Below are positions 33,008-44,333 of a stretch of DNA of 64,000 nt, one piece after another; the stretch's first letter is position 1; every line of letters starts with the position of its first letter. Origin of the DNA: Lichenostomus cassidix (Eukaryota > Chordata > Aves > Passeriformes > Meliphagidae); NCBI GenBank assembly GCA_008360975.2, contig VLJF02000840.1:868001-932000 (forward strand). Direction: 5' to 3'. The notes below the pieces were generated by a model, which did not search any database, was not told the origin of the DNA, and saw only the letters and a program-made list of their open reading frames with translations. The position numbers were made by a program, and so were the translations under genes.

Positions 33008-33902
33008 TCATTCGGCCGGAAACCACGGCTGGAGCAACTTCTGCCACAGGTCTCTTTGTGTGGCGTGCCGGCGGCGCGCAGTGAGGGGTAGGGGCCGCCG
33101 CTGGTTTTGGTCTTTGTTTCTGCAAGCTTCTGAGCTGTGAGTATCTCTGTTGCAGCGGGAACACCAAACTTTTCTGTTACAGTTTTTTCGTATGTGTCTC
33201 TCACTCCCGCATCGGTAACATCGGGATGATTTCTGGTTACTCTGTTTCTTTACCCGCGATATCTGAGCTCGTTCTAACAAAGCATTCAGTTGTTCTGGCA
33301 AAAGTTCAACAGTGACTCTCTCAAACAAAGCAGCTAAGATGTTTTTCGTTGTAAAATTGCCAAGCTCTGTGATACATTGAGACAGGAACAGATTTTTCAT
33401 CCAATCGAGTAACTTTGTTTTCTCGGCTGTCGGCAGCAGCATGGCGTGCTCTCTCTCCCCCCCCCCTCCCTGGCGGGGGGGGTTTTCCCGGCTGCTGTGC
33501 CGCGGCCGAAGTTTTACGCATATCAAAAGCGGCACAGTAACTCACAGGTTTTTCTCTGCTCAATGCGGGTACTATGTCCTGTGCCGTGAGCCAGGCAAGG
33601 TTTTGCTTTGTGGCATGTATTTGTAAGCAGGCTACAACTTTACTCCATGGTTTGCCAAGCTTTCTTGCTATTTTATCACAGTCCAAAAGCAAAACAGCTC
33701 CGTAATTCAACCACTCTCCTACACTGAATACTGTAATAGGATTTGTAAAAAATCCATAAGCTTGTCCTACCACTATCAGGCCCATTAAGTGTGATAGGCC
33801 ATTTTTACCGAGTCCGTGCTTTTCTAAAAAGCATAACAATAAAATTTGGGCTACCTCTGATTCCATTTTGGTCCAGCTGGTTTTCAGGGTCCTGGTCGAC
33901 AC
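33008..33902 (-). pseudogene. ERV gag remnant, frameshifted
   Basis: The first frame (33321-33902) resembles a retroviral matrix region. The second (33008-33535) ends in a nucleocapsid-like part with two CX2CX4HX4C zinc knuckles (CYRCGSERHIRKNC and a second one after it). They are in different frames and meet near the C/G homopolymer runs at about 33459-33483. Most of the capsid region is missing. It is a broken gene that can package or assemble nothing by itself. Assignment rests on the zinc knuckles and on its position behind the 5' LTR. Confidence 0.7.
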
Positions 33903-34116
33903 CGTCTAAGCACTCTATTGAAGCTCGCAGTTGCCAGAGTTCGTGCAGTTCACCGAAGTGTAGCCCTCACGGTAGGCAGGTCCTATTCGGCCTGTGTCTG
34001 CAGGATCTTCCCCGGTTCGGGCGAAGATTTTGACACACCATTGCTGCACGCTTCGGCGCCTCTCCGTTCCCGCCGCTCTCAGAAGCAAGGTTGTAAAACT
34101 CCGCTGTTAGGGTCCG

Positions 34117-34134
34117 TAGTCGTCGGAGTCACCA
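34117..34134 (-). other. ERV primer-binding site
   Basis: Two bases inside the 5' LTR the minus strand reads TGGTGACTCCGACGACTA. This begins TGG, as expected for pairing with a tRNA CCA end, and resembles the tRNA-Trp primer site of avian alpharetroviruses. Confidence 0.6.
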
Positions 34135-34136
34135 TT

Positions 34137-34473
34137 TAAAGAGAAACGACGAGAGGGAACTCACGGCAGTCTCAATATGAGATATAAAGTAAGCTCCATT
34201 TTATTTCATCAAACGAGAGACTTATATACTGTTACAGAAGTTACTATTCATAGATACACACACACACTTGCAGTCTGTTCTCACACATTCGGGGATCCTC
34301 CTGTTAACTCCCTTATTCTTTTCTCATAACACTTCTGATTCCCTAATCTTTCTCATGACATTCTTCCCACAGAACATTCTCAAGCAAACAAACCACTGTA
34401 GCTTGTTGGAATTTTACTGAGGCCTGAGAATTCTGTTAGCATAAGTTTTGCTGGAAAACTGCGTTTTCCAACA
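34137..34473 (-). repeat. 5' LTR of the ERV
   Basis: 337-bp LTR next to the primer-binding site, abutting the second CTGCCC target repeat. Confidence 0.85.
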
Positions 34474-34538
34474 CTGCCCCATCTCTCCCCACACTCTCGG
34501 GGTTTCCCCTCACTCCAAGACCCCCAAACCCCCCATTG

Positions 34539-37379
34539 TCACCCACCTGGGCGGTGCCACCAGTGACAGCCCCCGATGACAGCCAGGAGCAGCACCAGGT
34601 GCAGGAGGGTCCTGCTGGCATTTACAGTCACTGCTGGGGACACAGGGGGACACTGAGATCACCCGGAACCCCGGGAGTCCTCAACTCCCCGTGACCCCAT
34701 GTGACCCTACCTGTGCCCCAGTGTCCCCACGGTGTCACCTCCAGGGCCAGCTCTGGGCTGAGTGCCCGGAACACACGGTGCTCATCCAGCTGGTTGGTGG
34801 CCTTGCACTGGTAGGTGCCAGAATGTCCCACATCGATGTCCCCAAGCTCCAGGAGGGGACCCTGGGCCACCTCCTGCCCATCACGCAGCCAGGTGAAGGT
34901 GACAGGTGCTGAGCCCACCTGCACCGAGCAGCACAGGGTCACGGGGTCACCTGTGTGCACCTGGAGTGGCGGGGGGCCAGGGGTGATGGTGGCATTGGCC
35001 ACAGGCACTGCGGGGACAGAGACGGGGTGGTGGGTGGGGGAGGGGCTGGAACACGGTGTGGGGGGAGAGAAACGGGGGGGGCATGTGGATATCATGGTTG
35101 GGGTCGCCCCCAGCTCGAGAGTCCCACTCACCCAGGACAGTGATATTCAGTGTGGGGCTTTCGGCCATGCTGTCCCTATTCCTGGCCCGACACTGGTAGT
35201 GACCACTGTCATTCTCGCCAATGCTGCACAGCTCCAGGTGGGGGACAGTGCCCAGTGGTCTCCCCGAGCCCTCCCGGTGCCAGGAGAAGGACAGAGGACC
35301 TGTCCCCGCGGCCACCGTGCAGCTCAGCACCAGGCTGTCACCCAGTGCCACCTGTGCCCCGGGGGGCTGTTCCGACAGGGACACCCCTGACACTGGGATC
35401 CCTGTGGGGGGACATGGGTGTGATGGGGACATGAGGAGGGGAGAGAGTAGATGTAAGAGATGGTGGAGGGGACCCCAGGCAGGGGTGAGGGGTTGCAGAC
35501 AGGAGCGGTGCGACCTGGGGACCCCGGAGGGACCTCCAATAGGGCTGGGAGTCACCAGCTGGCGCTGGGGTACCCGGGGAGGCTGTGGGGTTGCCGTGCC
35601 CATCCCCGCACTCACTGCGCACCGTGACGCGGAGCCGGGCGCTGCTCTTCCGCACGGCCCCCCCCTCGGAGCGCACCTCGCAGCTGTAACTGCCCGAGTG
35701 GGAGACCCCCACGGCGGGCAGCAGGAGCTGCGGGGACCCCTGCGGGCCCCCCAGCAACTGCCCGTCCCGGTAGAAGAGGTGCAGGAGGGGGGCTCGGGGC
35801 CGCAGGGGGCTGGGGGTGCTGAGGCAGCTGAGATTCAGGGGGGATCCCTCAGTGGGCTCGGGGGGACCCTCCAGCTCCAGCACCGGCACCGAGAAGAGCT
35901 CTGGGAAGGAGATGGGATATGGTGGATAATGATGCCCAGTCTATTGGGGAGGGGCTGTGGGGCTGTGGGGTGTAATCTGTGAGGTGTGGGGATATCAGGG
36001 TATCACAGTTCCGTTCGTGGGGTGCTCACCGTGCACTGTCACTGTCACCAGGTTCGACTGTACCCACTGTGTCAGCTCATTGCTCACCCAGCCCCTGCAG
36101 TGGTAGCTGCCACTGTGGTGCAGCTGCAAAGGGGACAGGGACAGTTCGGTCCCATTGAGGGGTCCAGTCAGATCCTTCCTGTTCTTGTAAAATGTCACAA
36201 TCGTGACAAAATCATCCTTCCTGACTCGGCAGTGCAGTGTCATGGTGTCCCCCTCCAGCAACACCCATGCTGGCATCTGCAACACCAATGAGTCTGGGGG
36301 ACAGGAGGGTCCTGTCACACCACAGGGTTCACCACGGGGTCTCAATGGCACTGGGAGGCACCAAGGGTCCCCCATTGCAGCACGGGTGTCCCCTTGCACT
36401 GGGATGCTCTGGGATGTCCCCATCTGCAAGAGATTGGCTCTCGTGACACAAGGGAGGTGACCCAGGAAGCAGAGCTCACGCAGAGCCCGCGGGGTCCCCA
36501 CAGGTGTCAGGCTGGGGACACAAACCTCCCTCACCATTTAAGATTCTCATGGCAGAGCTGCGCCTGGCGCCAGGTCTGTCACATCTGTAGGTTCCTTTCT
36601 CTGTCACAAGGAACTGATCCCTTTCCTCCTTCCCCCAGCGCTGCCCATCCTTATACCAGGTGGTGGCATTGAGTGTCCCCAAGCCCTGGCAGGTCAGTGT
36701 CACTCTGTCCCACAGCACCGCTGGTGTCCAGGGGGGATCCACGAGGAGCTGGGTGATCCGGGCACCTGCAGGTGACAGGGGACACCAGCCTGCCAGGGCC
36801 AGCACAGGGCTGGGGACCGCGGGATGGGGACATGGCATCCCTTGGGGACTCACCAGCGAGGCTGAGGGTCTGGGCTGGAAGGGAGAAAGGACAGGGCTGG
36901 GTTAGGGTGGCCCCGAGGTGACAGCTTCACCCGGGGCAAAGCGTGTCCCAAACTGTCCCTGTGAGAACACCCAGAGTGACACGGATGTCCCAGGGATGGG
37001 GATACTGTGGCCACTCCAGGCTGATGCGAGACGTGGGGACATTGTGGACAGCCTGAGATGGCACTGCCACCAGCCCCAAAGCTCTTGTCCCCACTACCTC
37101 ATGGTGCCTGTCCTCTTGTCTCTGTCCCCACATCACTGTCCCCAAATTCCTGTCCCCCTGTTCCTGTCCACACTCCACAACCCAGTCACACCAGTGTCCA
37201 TCCCCACGGACTGGTTCTGCTGGCACTGGGGACCTCAGAGGACCCCACGGCCCCCCTGTGCCCCCTCCCCACCGCTCTCTGCCTCACCAGGGCTATCCCT
37301 GGGCATCAGGCCTGTGCCCAGGGCACTCACCCCACAGGAGCAGTGCCACCATCCCGGCCATCCCGGTGTCCCTGGCCAT
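34539..37379 (-). CDS. R6: activating-type FcR/FCRL-like receptor, five Ig domains, tail lost
   Basis: Exons: leader 37331-37379 and 36854-36874 (21 bp), D1 36535-36765, D2 36030-36293, D3 35616-35900, D4 35132-35401, D5 34711-35007, TM 34547-34630. All frames are open and splice sites normal. The TM carries NASR in VNASRTLLHLVLLLAVI, an NxxR motif predicting pairing with FcR-gamma. Downstream, the intron is interrupted by the 3.39-kb ERV and the tail exons are deleted. Read-through of the TM donor ends at once in CCA GGT GGG TGA (PGG, stop at 34539-34541), so a tailless receptor of about 502 residues could still form. Polyadenylation could come from the ERV LTR, which lies in the same sense. 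It is either a functional tailless receptor or an early pseudogene. Confidence 0.65.
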
Positions 37380-37445
37380 CTGGGCTGGCTGTCACACACT
37401 GCTGGGGCTACCTGTCTCTGTTGGTGGCTCTTCGGCCAGAGGAGA

Positions 37446-37462
37446 AGGAAGTGAGGTCACAT
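37446..37462 (-). promoter_or_regulatory. ETS core plus AGGTCA half-site upstream of R6
   Basis: AGGAAGTGAGGTCACAT on the plus strand, 67 bp upstream of the R6 ATG; identical core to R1. Confidence 0.4.
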
Positions 37463-38104
37463 CTTGTCCCCACATGTAGGTGGCCCTTGGTGGGGGCTGG
37501 GTTGGTGACAGGCTGGGCACATGATGGGGACATGGTGGCAACATAGCAAGGATATGCTGGGACATGCTAGGACACAGTGGGGACATGGGAGACCCAGGAG
37601 TTCAGGCTCAGGGAAAATGGGGAGCCAAGGATGTGTGTCCCAGGGAATTGGGGTGTCCCAGGGAATTGGGGTGTCCCAGGAATGGGGTTTGGGAAAAGGG
37701 ATCCCACGGGAATAGCGGCTGAAGAAGAAGAGGTTTCCTGGGAGGGCAATCACAGGAGATTGGGGTCCTGGGGAATGGGCAGGGGGGCCAAGGGTGGGGG
37801 TCCAAAGGGACCATTGTCACTCCTGTCCTCTCAGCCCCTCCCCGGGTCTGAGACAGAAAAGTCCCTCCAGCTGAGCTGGGACTGCCCTGCTGACCCTCAC
37901 CCCCTTTAGGGGATTCCCTTGTCCTTCCCCCACCCCAGCCTGGGGCTCTTTCCTCTCTTCATTTCCCTTTCTTGTTTCGGGGGCGGGGCTGCCCTGGCGA
38001 GTGACACAGCCCGGGGGGGTCCTGTCCCTGCCCTCTGCAGCTACACAGCCCGGGGGGGTCCTGTCCCTGCCCTCTGCAGCTGCTGCCACCGGGACTGCGT
38101 GAGC
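37463..38104. other. R6 upstream region
   Basis: Near copy of 6078-6689, including the GGAATTGGGGTGTCCCA tandem repeat. A 38-base unit (ACAGCCCGGGGGGGTCCTGT...) is duplicated at about 38005-38080. No gene is seen. Confidence 0.5.
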
Positions 38105-38570
38105 TCAGGGCTCACTGACAGAGGAGTCAGTGCCGGTGACAGCGATGGCGACAGTGATGGTGCACGGTGAACACCCCACAGCCAGAACCCCACAGATCAC
38201 ACCCCAATGCCCCACAGCCCCTCCCCAACAGACTGGGCATCATCAAGGTCCTGTCCTGGAGCTTGGGGACATCGATGTGGGACATTCTCGCACATACCAG
38301 TGCGTGGCCACCAACCAGCTGGACAGGCACCGCATGCTCCGGGCGCTCAGCCCAGAGCTGCCCCTGGAGGTGACACTGCGGGGACACTGGGGCACAGGTG
38401 GGGTCACACGGGGTCATGGGGGATTGCAGGATCCCCACGGTGACAGGTGACCCTGCTGTGACCCCTTCTGTCCCCAGCGGTGGCCCTGGGTGCTGTCAGG
38501 ACCCTCCTGTTCCTAGTTCTGCTCCTGGGTGTCATCAGGGGCTGTCACTGCTGGGCTGGAGAATTGGACA
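38105..38570 (+). pseudogene. P2: inverted FCRL relic, duplicate of P1
   Basis: Same structure as P1: D2 end, second half of D5 (LELGDIDVGHSRTYQC-like) and a TM-like exon from about 38481 (GAVRTLLFLVLLLGVI). It is on the plus strand between R6 and R7, as P1 is between R1 and R2. Incomplete and non-coding. Confidence 0.65.
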
Positions 38571-38916
38571 CTGAGGAAAAGGGACTGAAAGGCTGTGGGT
38601 TTTGGGAATTGTGCCGTAATGCCATGAGAGGTGCTGTTGTGGAGCTGAAAATCGGCTGGGGGGTGGGTGCTTCCTTCCTTCCATTCGGGACTGGGGAGAG
38701 CATTGGTGTGTGTGTTGCACAGGGTGTGTGTCTGGCCAGGACACTGCTGTGCTGCCCCTCGGCACTGCGATCAGAGCTGCAGCCTTCACCGCTTCTGCCC
38801 ACTGCCGGTGGAGCTGCCGGGACTGATTGGTGCTGAGAGATTGCAAAAGGAGCGATTTCCCCTCTTTGCTCTGCCCGAGGCTGCCATGGCCACGGAGAGG
38901 ATCCCGCTTGGATTGC

Positions 38917-38993
38917 AGCGCCCCCTGCTGGCCTGAGCAATCCCTGCAGCGCCCCCTGCTGGCCTAAGCGATCCCTGCAGCGCCCCCTGCTGG
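38917..38993. promoter_or_regulatory. array of three CTCF-like motifs, 31-bp period
   Basis: The core AGCGCCCCCTGCTGG occurs at 38917-38931, 38948-38962 and 38979-38993, exactly 31 bp apart, within a tandem GGCCTRAGCRATCCCTGC repeat. All match the CTCF consensus on the minus strand. Confidence 0.55.
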
Positions 38994-39029
38994 CCGTGGT
39001 CATATTGACACCAAATAAGGAAAAACAGC

Positions 39030-39240
39030 TCTCAGCAGGTTGGAAGCTTCTGTTATTGTGTTGTTTGATCCCTTCTGTTCTCTTTATTTTCTAGTAAAGA
39101 ACCGTTCTTCCTTTTTCTACAGTTAGGCCTGGAAGCCCTGAAATTTTCAAAGTTATAATAATTTGGAGCGAGGCATCTTCTTTCCATTGTAAGATTATTC
39201 CCACCCACCTTGGCAGACATTTGTCTTTTAAACCAAGACA
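39030..39240 (+). mobile_element. 3' fragment of ERVL-like LTR
   Basis: Third copy of the fragment at 60-270, in the same block position. Confidence 0.5.
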
Positions 39241-39602
39241 GCTGCCAAATCCAGGGTTCCAGTGTGGATGGGACACACATTCCAAGAGAAAGCAGGGTCA
39301 GACATGTGACCACTTCATGCTCTGCCTTTTAAGCCCCTGGGCCACCATGGGCCCTCCCCCCAGGTGGGACTTCCAGTCACTTGGCCACTCAGGAGTTGGG
39401 TTGGACAGAGCATCACACTGTCCCCAGTGTGCCATGGCTGACAGACTGATGGACACACAGGACCCTATCACACCCAACATAAGGCCTGACCAATCCCCTA
39501 TCACACACAGGTGTTCCAAAATGTCTCCAGACATCAAACTGCTCCTGTCTCTGACAGCCCACCCTGTGCCATGGATTGATCCCAACTGCCCTGGAAAAGG
39601 GG

Positions 39603-40489
39603 TATGAGAGGTTGGGGAGCCTTGAGATTTTTTTCTCCATTCCTGTTACTAAGCATCAAATAGCTGGGTGATTAGAGCCATCAACTCTTTTGTAAGAGAC
39701 AAAAGTGTGTGCTTGGGCGGGGCAGGGTGAGGCAGGAACTGGCCATTGGAACTGGCACTCTGGTCATCCGGACACCGAGAGGAGAGGCTGCTCTTTGCTT
39801 CTGGCTGCGACCACAGGAAAATCCAGCTGTGCTCTGCCTTTCTCCTCTTGGCTGGGTGAGCTTAGATTTAACCTCTTTCCCACTGGGAAGTGCGCTTTTC
39901 CCTGGCTGCATTTTCTCACAGCAGTTGACAGGGGGTCTGGCTGTCCCTGCCGCCCTCCCCGCTCTGCCGCACAAGACTGCAGTGTCTGCTGTGACTGCAG
40001 AGCTCTTGCTACCTCGCTGGCTAGCCGGGGAGAGCCAGCTCCTGCCCCTGCCGCCCTGCTCGTCGCTCTGAGCTGTTTGCTGCCTGCCTGCTTTCTCAGC
40101 CTCTTCCAACATCACCAGCTGTCTGAGGCTGACCTGACCCTGCGCCACAGCGCCACCTGCAGCCGCTCGGCAGTCATCACACCTGCCCTGCCCGGCCGGG
40201 AGCTCAACAGCGCCCCTGCTGCTTGCAACCGTGATTACACCACATGGGAAAAGGCTCGGCAGCTCAAAAGTCATCTGCCATTGGTTTCTGGGTCTATTGG
40301 TGGTTGCTATTATTGTTACTGCTTGTTTATAGATACTAGTAAAGAACTGATATTCCTTTTCCCATACCTTTGCCTGAAATCCCTTGATTTTCAAAATTGA
40401 AATAATTCAGAGGGAGGGGAAATCACATTCTCTGTCCTAAGGGAGGTTTCAACCTCTCTTAGCAAACACCTGTCTTTCAAACTGAGACA
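39603..40489 (+). mobile_element. solo LTR, ERVL-like
   Basis: Third block copy of the 634-1526 LTR. Its first bases are mutated (TATGAG for TGTCAG), so the left terminus is degraded. It ends GAGACA before GGGGG. Confidence 0.6.
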
Positions 40490-40973
40490 GGGGGAAACTC
40501 CGGAATGCCCACAGTGCCTTGGTGACATCATAGTGTGGGGGAACACAGCAGAGGAGGGTTTGGAGACAGAGGAGAAGAGAATCCCAAGCCTCCTGAAGGC
40601 TGCTTTGGCCATCAAAGCAATGAAGGTCCACCTGCCAGGTTCCTTCTGGTAGGGGAATCGTGCTGGGGGCAGCGTCTGGGGTTTGTTCCTTGTTGGGGCT
40701 TTCCCTGGAAATCATTCCTTTTCTGACCCTTTTGATTCTGAATCTTGTTGCTGTTGCTGTTGGTTTTCTTGTGTCATTGCTGTTTGCAGGAAATTGTTCT
40801 TCTCTCAGCCCTTTGGCATCTCTGCCTTTTGTGCCTCACCTGGGGGGGGGGGGGTCAGCAGCCCCTGGTTTATAGGGGAAGCACACAGAGGTGTTGGTGC
40901 CCATGGGTGGGGATCTCCCCAGTGTCACCCAGTGCTCCCAGTGTCCCCCCATGCCCCCCAGTGTCCCCCATTG

Positions 40974-42042
40974 TCACAGCACATTCTCATAGATGTCACT
41001 GGATTCCCGCCGTTGCCCATGGGGTCCTGGCAGCTCTGCATAGGTCACCTGGGGGTCCTGGGGTGGGGTGATGCTGGGGGACCCTGAAAGAGACACCAGT
41101 TTGGGAGGACCAAGGTAGGGAGTGACACCTGTGGGTGACGTGTCACTGTCACCTCCCAACCTGTACTCACTGCCTGTCTGCTTGGTGATCACAACATGGC
41201 TGTACAGCACCTCCTCCTCCTCTGGGGGGGCTGGGGGCTCCGGGGGGACCCTGCTGGGATAAGGGGGTGTGTGGGAGGAGATGGAGAATTGTGGGGCTGG
41301 GGGTAAAAGGGGGGTCATGGCTGGAGCCCCCAACTCACCTTTCCTGGTGCTTCCTGGCTGCTGCAAAGGAAAGAGTGAGGGGTGACTGTGGGGTCCCAGG
41401 GCCATGACCACACTCAGGAATCCTGAACCCTCACAGGACCCTCAGTTCCCACCAGGATCCCTGAGTATCCCTGAAGGGCCCCAGAATTCATGAACCCTCG
41501 CAGTGTCACCAACTAACTCAGGCTCAAAATACCAAAGCCCTCCAAACTCCCCCACGACCCCTGAAAGAATCCCAGCAACCCTGCACAACCCTCCAGCATC
41601 TCCCCAAACCCTATAGGAGCCCAGCCAAGGTCACTGGGGGCTCAGCCCCACCCCAAGTCAGGCTATAGACCCCCAAATCCTACGGCTACCAGGGACCCCC
41701 ATGACCCCATTGTCACCCACCCATGCGGTGCCACGGGCGCCAGGCCACGATGACACCCAGGAGCAGAACCAGAAACAATAGGGAACCACCGACCCCTGTG
41801 GCCACTGCAGGAAAGAGATAGAGACACATTGGGTCACCTGTAACCTCAGGGGCCACCAAGAACCCAAAGAGTGACTCCATATGACCCCACCTGTGCCCCA
41901 GTGTCCCTCTGCTGTCACCTCCAGGGCCAGCTCTGGGCTGAGCGCCTGGAACACACGGTGCTCATCCAGCTGGTTGGTGGCCACGCACTGGTAGGTGCCA
42001 GAATGTCCCACATCGACGTCCCCAAGCTCCAGGAGGGGACCC
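40974..42042 (-). CDS. R7: inhibitory FcR/FCRL-like receptor, 3' part only (assembly gap)
   Basis: Exons present: tail 40974-41083, 41171-41253 and 41339-41360, TM 41721-41804, and the 3' part of D5 from 41891 to the gap at 42043. Coordinates keep a constant offset of 38964 from R1 over the tail and TM exons, and the sequence is almost identical to R1, so the two are recent duplicates. The ITIMs VLYSHV, VTYAEL and DIYENV are intact and the TM is uncharged. The start of D5, D4 to D1 and the leader fall in or beyond the 500-N gap. The sequence right of the gap is not receptor coding, so the true gap must be several kilobases if the gene is complete. Confidence 0.75.
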
Positions 42043-42542
42043 NNNNNNNNNNNNNNNNNNNNNNNNNNNNNNNNNNNNNNNNNNNNNNNNNNNNNNNNNN
42101 NNNNNNNNNNNNNNNNNNNNNNNNNNNNNNNNNNNNNNNNNNNNNNNNNNNNNNNNNNNNNNNNNNNNNNNNNNNNNNNNNNNNNNNNNNNNNNNNNNNN
42201 NNNNNNNNNNNNNNNNNNNNNNNNNNNNNNNNNNNNNNNNNNNNNNNNNNNNNNNNNNNNNNNNNNNNNNNNNNNNNNNNNNNNNNNNNNNNNNNNNNNN
42301 NNNNNNNNNNNNNNNNNNNNNNNNNNNNNNNNNNNNNNNNNNNNNNNNNNNNNNNNNNNNNNNNNNNNNNNNNNNNNNNNNNNNNNNNNNNNNNNNNNNN
42401 NNNNNNNNNNNNNNNNNNNNNNNNNNNNNNNNNNNNNNNNNNNNNNNNNNNNNNNNNNNNNNNNNNNNNNNNNNNNNNNNNNNNNNNNNNNNNNNNNNNN
42501 NNNNNNNNNNNNNNNNNNNNNNNNNNNNNNNNNNNNNNNNNN
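42043..42542. other. assembly gap of 500 N
   Basis: Exactly 500 unknown bases, a placeholder length. It cuts the D5 exon of R7. Confidence 0.99.
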
Positions 42543-43069
42543 CCCTCCCTCCAGCGCTGGGATGGAGAACTGGAGGTGACTTGAGAAGAGCAGCTTTTGC
42601 CAGCCCTGCTCTGGCCAGCCCCAGGGGCAGCCAGCACCTGAGGCTCCCACCTGCCCCCTTGGCCCCCTTTGGTTCTCACAGCTTTAGAGCTGCTCAAAGG
42701 TGAGAATTGTGTGGGGGAAAAAGGCCTGGCTGTGGTTTGCTCAGCTCTGCAAGAAGCACAGAAACCAATTGGAGCTCAAGCAGTGGCTCTGCAAGGGCCT
42801 TTGATGGTTTTCAGAGCAGGGCTGGGTGGAAACCAACCGTGCAGTGGCAGCTGGGAGGGAACCAGTCCGGAAATGCAGCAATTGATCATCTTGTCCCTCT
42901 GGCCAAGGGACTGAGAGAGCCCCAGAACTCCTGCAAAGACAACAACGATCTGCTCAACAACCTGAGCTGGATCCTCCTCCTTCCTGGATCAAACCTGCAG
43001 CCCTTTGGAACCTCCCAGAAAGAATGTTTGGCTTCTGGCTGCAGCCACCAGATGAGAGGGAAAAGTGTG
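42543..43069. repeat. intergenic repeat shared with palindrome arms
   Basis: Closely related to 49200-49690 and, inverted, to about 52130-52650. No gene is seen. Confidence 0.5.
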
Positions 43070-43550
43070 GAAATACCGAGCAGTGGCTCTGCCCCGCGGT
43101 CATGCTGGGGCTGGGGGTGACCCCGGCTGGATGGCGACAGTGGCTCCGGACACGCTGTCCCAGCCGCTCCGGACACATGGCCACCATCGCTGCCGCAGCC
43201 CGGGACAGTCGCGCCACTCGCAGCGCCATGGCAGCGCCACCTGCCCCGGTGACCGAGCCCAGCACTCCGCTCCCGCAGGCCCGGCGGCTCTTGCCGGGCT
43301 CCCTGCTCTCCCCCAGCCTCCCGCTCCCTCCCTCCCGGCGCCCCCCGCCCGCCCCAGGGCTGAGCCCGGCCGAGGCTCCGCAGCAGCTGCGGGGCTCAGA
43401 GCCGCTCGGGGAGCGCCGGCTGCGGGGCTTTGGGCACCGGGGGGCACCGGACAGGGCTGCGGCGGGGCTGGGCTGGGCTCGGGGGACACCTCAGGTTGTC
43501 CCCGGCTCCGTCCCAGGGCTCTCGGGGCTCTCGGGGCTCCAGCTCGGCCC
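43070..43550. promoter_or_regulatory. CpG-rich unit 3 (candidate CpG island)
   Basis: Third copy of the CpG-rich unit, between the 5' side of R7 and the 3' end of R8. Confidence 0.45.
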
Positions 43551-43880
43551 GAGGGTCTCGGGAGCTGCGGGATCGATGCTGACGGGTATGGGGCTGCAGC
43601 GCCGCAGGTCCCCCAGCCCCGGGCCGGGTGTCACCTAGAGGGGACAGTGAGCGGCAGCTCCTTCCTCTCTGCGGGAACAGCTGCGAGGGAACCCAATTGA
43701 TCCCAATCGATTCCACCTGGAAATTCCCCAATCGATCATAATGTCACCCTCCCCAAGGGACTGAGAGAGCCCCAGAAATCCTGGAAATCCCTCAAGGATC
43801 TGCTCAACAGCCTGACCTGGACCCTCCTCCTTCCCGAGCTGAACAGGCAGAGCTGAACAAACAAACCCCATTTCTTCCAC

Positions 43881-43886
43881 TTTAAT
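43881..43886 (-). terminator. ATTAAA poly(A) signal, R8
   Basis: ATTAAA on the minus strand, about 240 bp past the R8 stop. Confidence 0.45.
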
Positions 43887-44122
43887 CAAAGAGCTGCGTT
43901 TTGGGTCCAATAAGAGGGAAAAGGGTCCTGTGCCCCCCTGGCAGTGGGAGGGGGAATGGGGAGCCCTGGGAGCACTGGGAGCACTGGAACGGGGAGCTCC
44001 GGTGGCTCTGGGCAGGGTGGGCACCAATGGGAGCCGGGGGAGGGCGAAACACACGGGGGGTGTCTAACGGTGGGGATCTCCAGTGTCCCCAGTGTCCCCA
44101 GCACCCCCAGTGCCTCCCAGTG

Positions 44123-44297
44123 TCACAGAACGTTCCCGTAGATGCCACTGGGGTCCTGCTGTTGCCCCTGTTGCCCCTGTTGCCACTGGGGTCCCGGCAG
44201 CTCCGCGTAGGTCACCTGGGGGGATGTGGCGCAGGGTGGCCCTGCGAGAGACACCGGTTGGGGGGATCCGGGTGGGAGGTGAAACCCGTGGGTGACG

Positions 44298-44333
<36 letters not shown>

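Larger units (their letters stand above)
31083..34473 (-). mobile_element. defective endogenous retrovirus, 3.39 kb
   Basis: Two 337-bp LTRs (31083-31419, 34137-34473) flank a 2.7-kb interior. The 6-bp direct repeat CTGCCC lies on both sides (31077-31082, 34474-34479). In minus orientation the LTR starts TGTTGG. An 18-base primer-binding-like site follows two bases inside the 5' LTR, then a leader and gag remnants. Protease, pol and env are not recognisable. The space they would occupy holds an AT-rich block and a host-gene-like fragment. The 6-bp target duplication and the tRNA-Trp-like primer site suggest an alpharetrovirus/ERVK-related avian lineage. The LTRs are very similar to each other, so the insertion is fairly young. 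It lies in the same strand sense as R6, in its last intron. Confidence 0.85.

Noticed and set aside
39705..40400. 231-residue open frame inside the LTR at 39603-40489
   Set aside because: It lies wholly within a solo LTR. The frame is broken in the other LTR copies, so coding is unlikely.
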